In this document: piece by piece, positions 5,441-5,527 of the stretch
Numbering within the stretch: the stretch's first letter is position 1
Layout of the letters: each line of letters opens with the position of its first letter
Assembly (NCBI GenBank): GCA_002436005.1
Contig: DIXG01000056.1
Coordinates: forward strand, 1 to 5,527
Origin: Anaerolineaceae bacterium UBA6086
GTDB taxonomy: Bacteria > Chloroflexota > Anaerolineae > Anaerolineales > Anaerolineaceae
Reading direction: 5' to 3'
DNA: 5,527 nt
Program-made: the position numbers and the translations under genes
Notes under the pieces: model-generated
Told to the model about the DNA's origin: nothing
The model's input: only the letters and a program-made list of their open reading frames with translations
The model's database searches: none

Positions 5441-5527
5441 GAAGCCCCGGGTCCAGGCGAGACCGCTTGCGGATTTCTGCCATCCCATACAGCACCAGCA
5501 CGCTCACCGAGATTACAAAATAGGCGC
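5433..5527 (-). CDS. C-terminal end of a membrane protein (partial at window edge)
   Basis: Thirty codons and a TAA stop are visible, with the gene continuing off the right edge. The peptide begins with a hydrophobic stretch, AYFVISVSVLVLYGM, followed by a basic cytoplasmic-style tail, EIRKRSRLDPGLPE. A transmembrane helix then positive residues is a plausible natural C-terminus, and convergence with the 4860 gene fits normal gene packing. The AY...helix...R-K-R-S-R-L arrangement recalls small CcmD-type heme-exporter subunits. With only 30 residues this is a suggestion, and any protein ending in one helix would fit. The overlapping longer minus-strand frame (5069-5488) is discarded as a shadow. 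Confidence 0.5.
   Translation of the reverse strand, partial: AYFVISVSVLVLYGMAEIRKRSRLDPGLPE

Noticed and set aside
5069..5488. 139-residue minus-strand open frame across the membrane-protein gene
   Set aside because: It is antisense to a gene with four clear membrane helices, and the convincing minus-strand C-terminus at 5433-5527 uses a different frame.
1..5527. Search for a defence system, toxin-antitoxin pair or mobile element
   Set aside because: No nuclease, helicase, reverse transcriptase, transposase, toxin or antitoxin motif appears in any credible gene, and the only repeats are those listed.

Overview
The window is about 5.5 kb of ordinary-looking bacterial chromosome at roughly 50% GC. 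Gene content and protein style suggest a Chloroflexota bacterium of the Anaerolineae type: a lone thiolase, a divergent HtpG, a DltE-like SDR and a small four-helix membrane protein with an acidic, proline- and lysine-containing tail. That assignment is an inference from general resemblance, not from a marker gene. No rRNA, tRNA, CRISPR array, transposase, integrase or phage gene is visible.

Layout. From the left, a plus-strand thiolase (121-1332) resembles the beta-ketoadipyl-CoA (PcaF/PaaJ) group. It runs tail to tail, with only 3 bp between stop codons, into a minus-strand htpG (1336-3285). Upstream of htpG on the same strand, after 102 bp, is a short-chain dehydrogenase/reductase (3388-4173), best started at a TTG behind a near-perfect Shine-Dalgarno. 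A divergent promoter region (4174-4438) separates it from two plus-strand genes. These are a 105-residue protein of unknown function (4439-4756) behind a near-consensus sigma-70 promoter, and a four-helix membrane protein (4860-5348). At the right edge the last 30 codons of a minus-strand membrane protein enter the window (5433-5527).

The genes do not form one recognisable pathway. The thiolase handles acyl-CoA, HtpG is a chaperone, the SDR reduces or oxidises an unknown substrate, and the two right-hand plus-strand genes have no assigned role. The SDR and htpG could be co-transcribed, but htpG also has a possible promoter of its own.

Most notable points. (1) A 15-bp minisatellite makes a six-copy ERALD-type pentapeptide tail on HtpG. 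(2) A textbook intrinsic terminator lies on the minus strand inside the thiolase gene, about 290 bp past the htpG stop, so htpG mRNA may overlap the thiolase mRNA in antisense. (3) The 105-residue orphan has a Cys/His-rich pattern and an unusually good promoter. I do not see a convincing novel multi-gene system.
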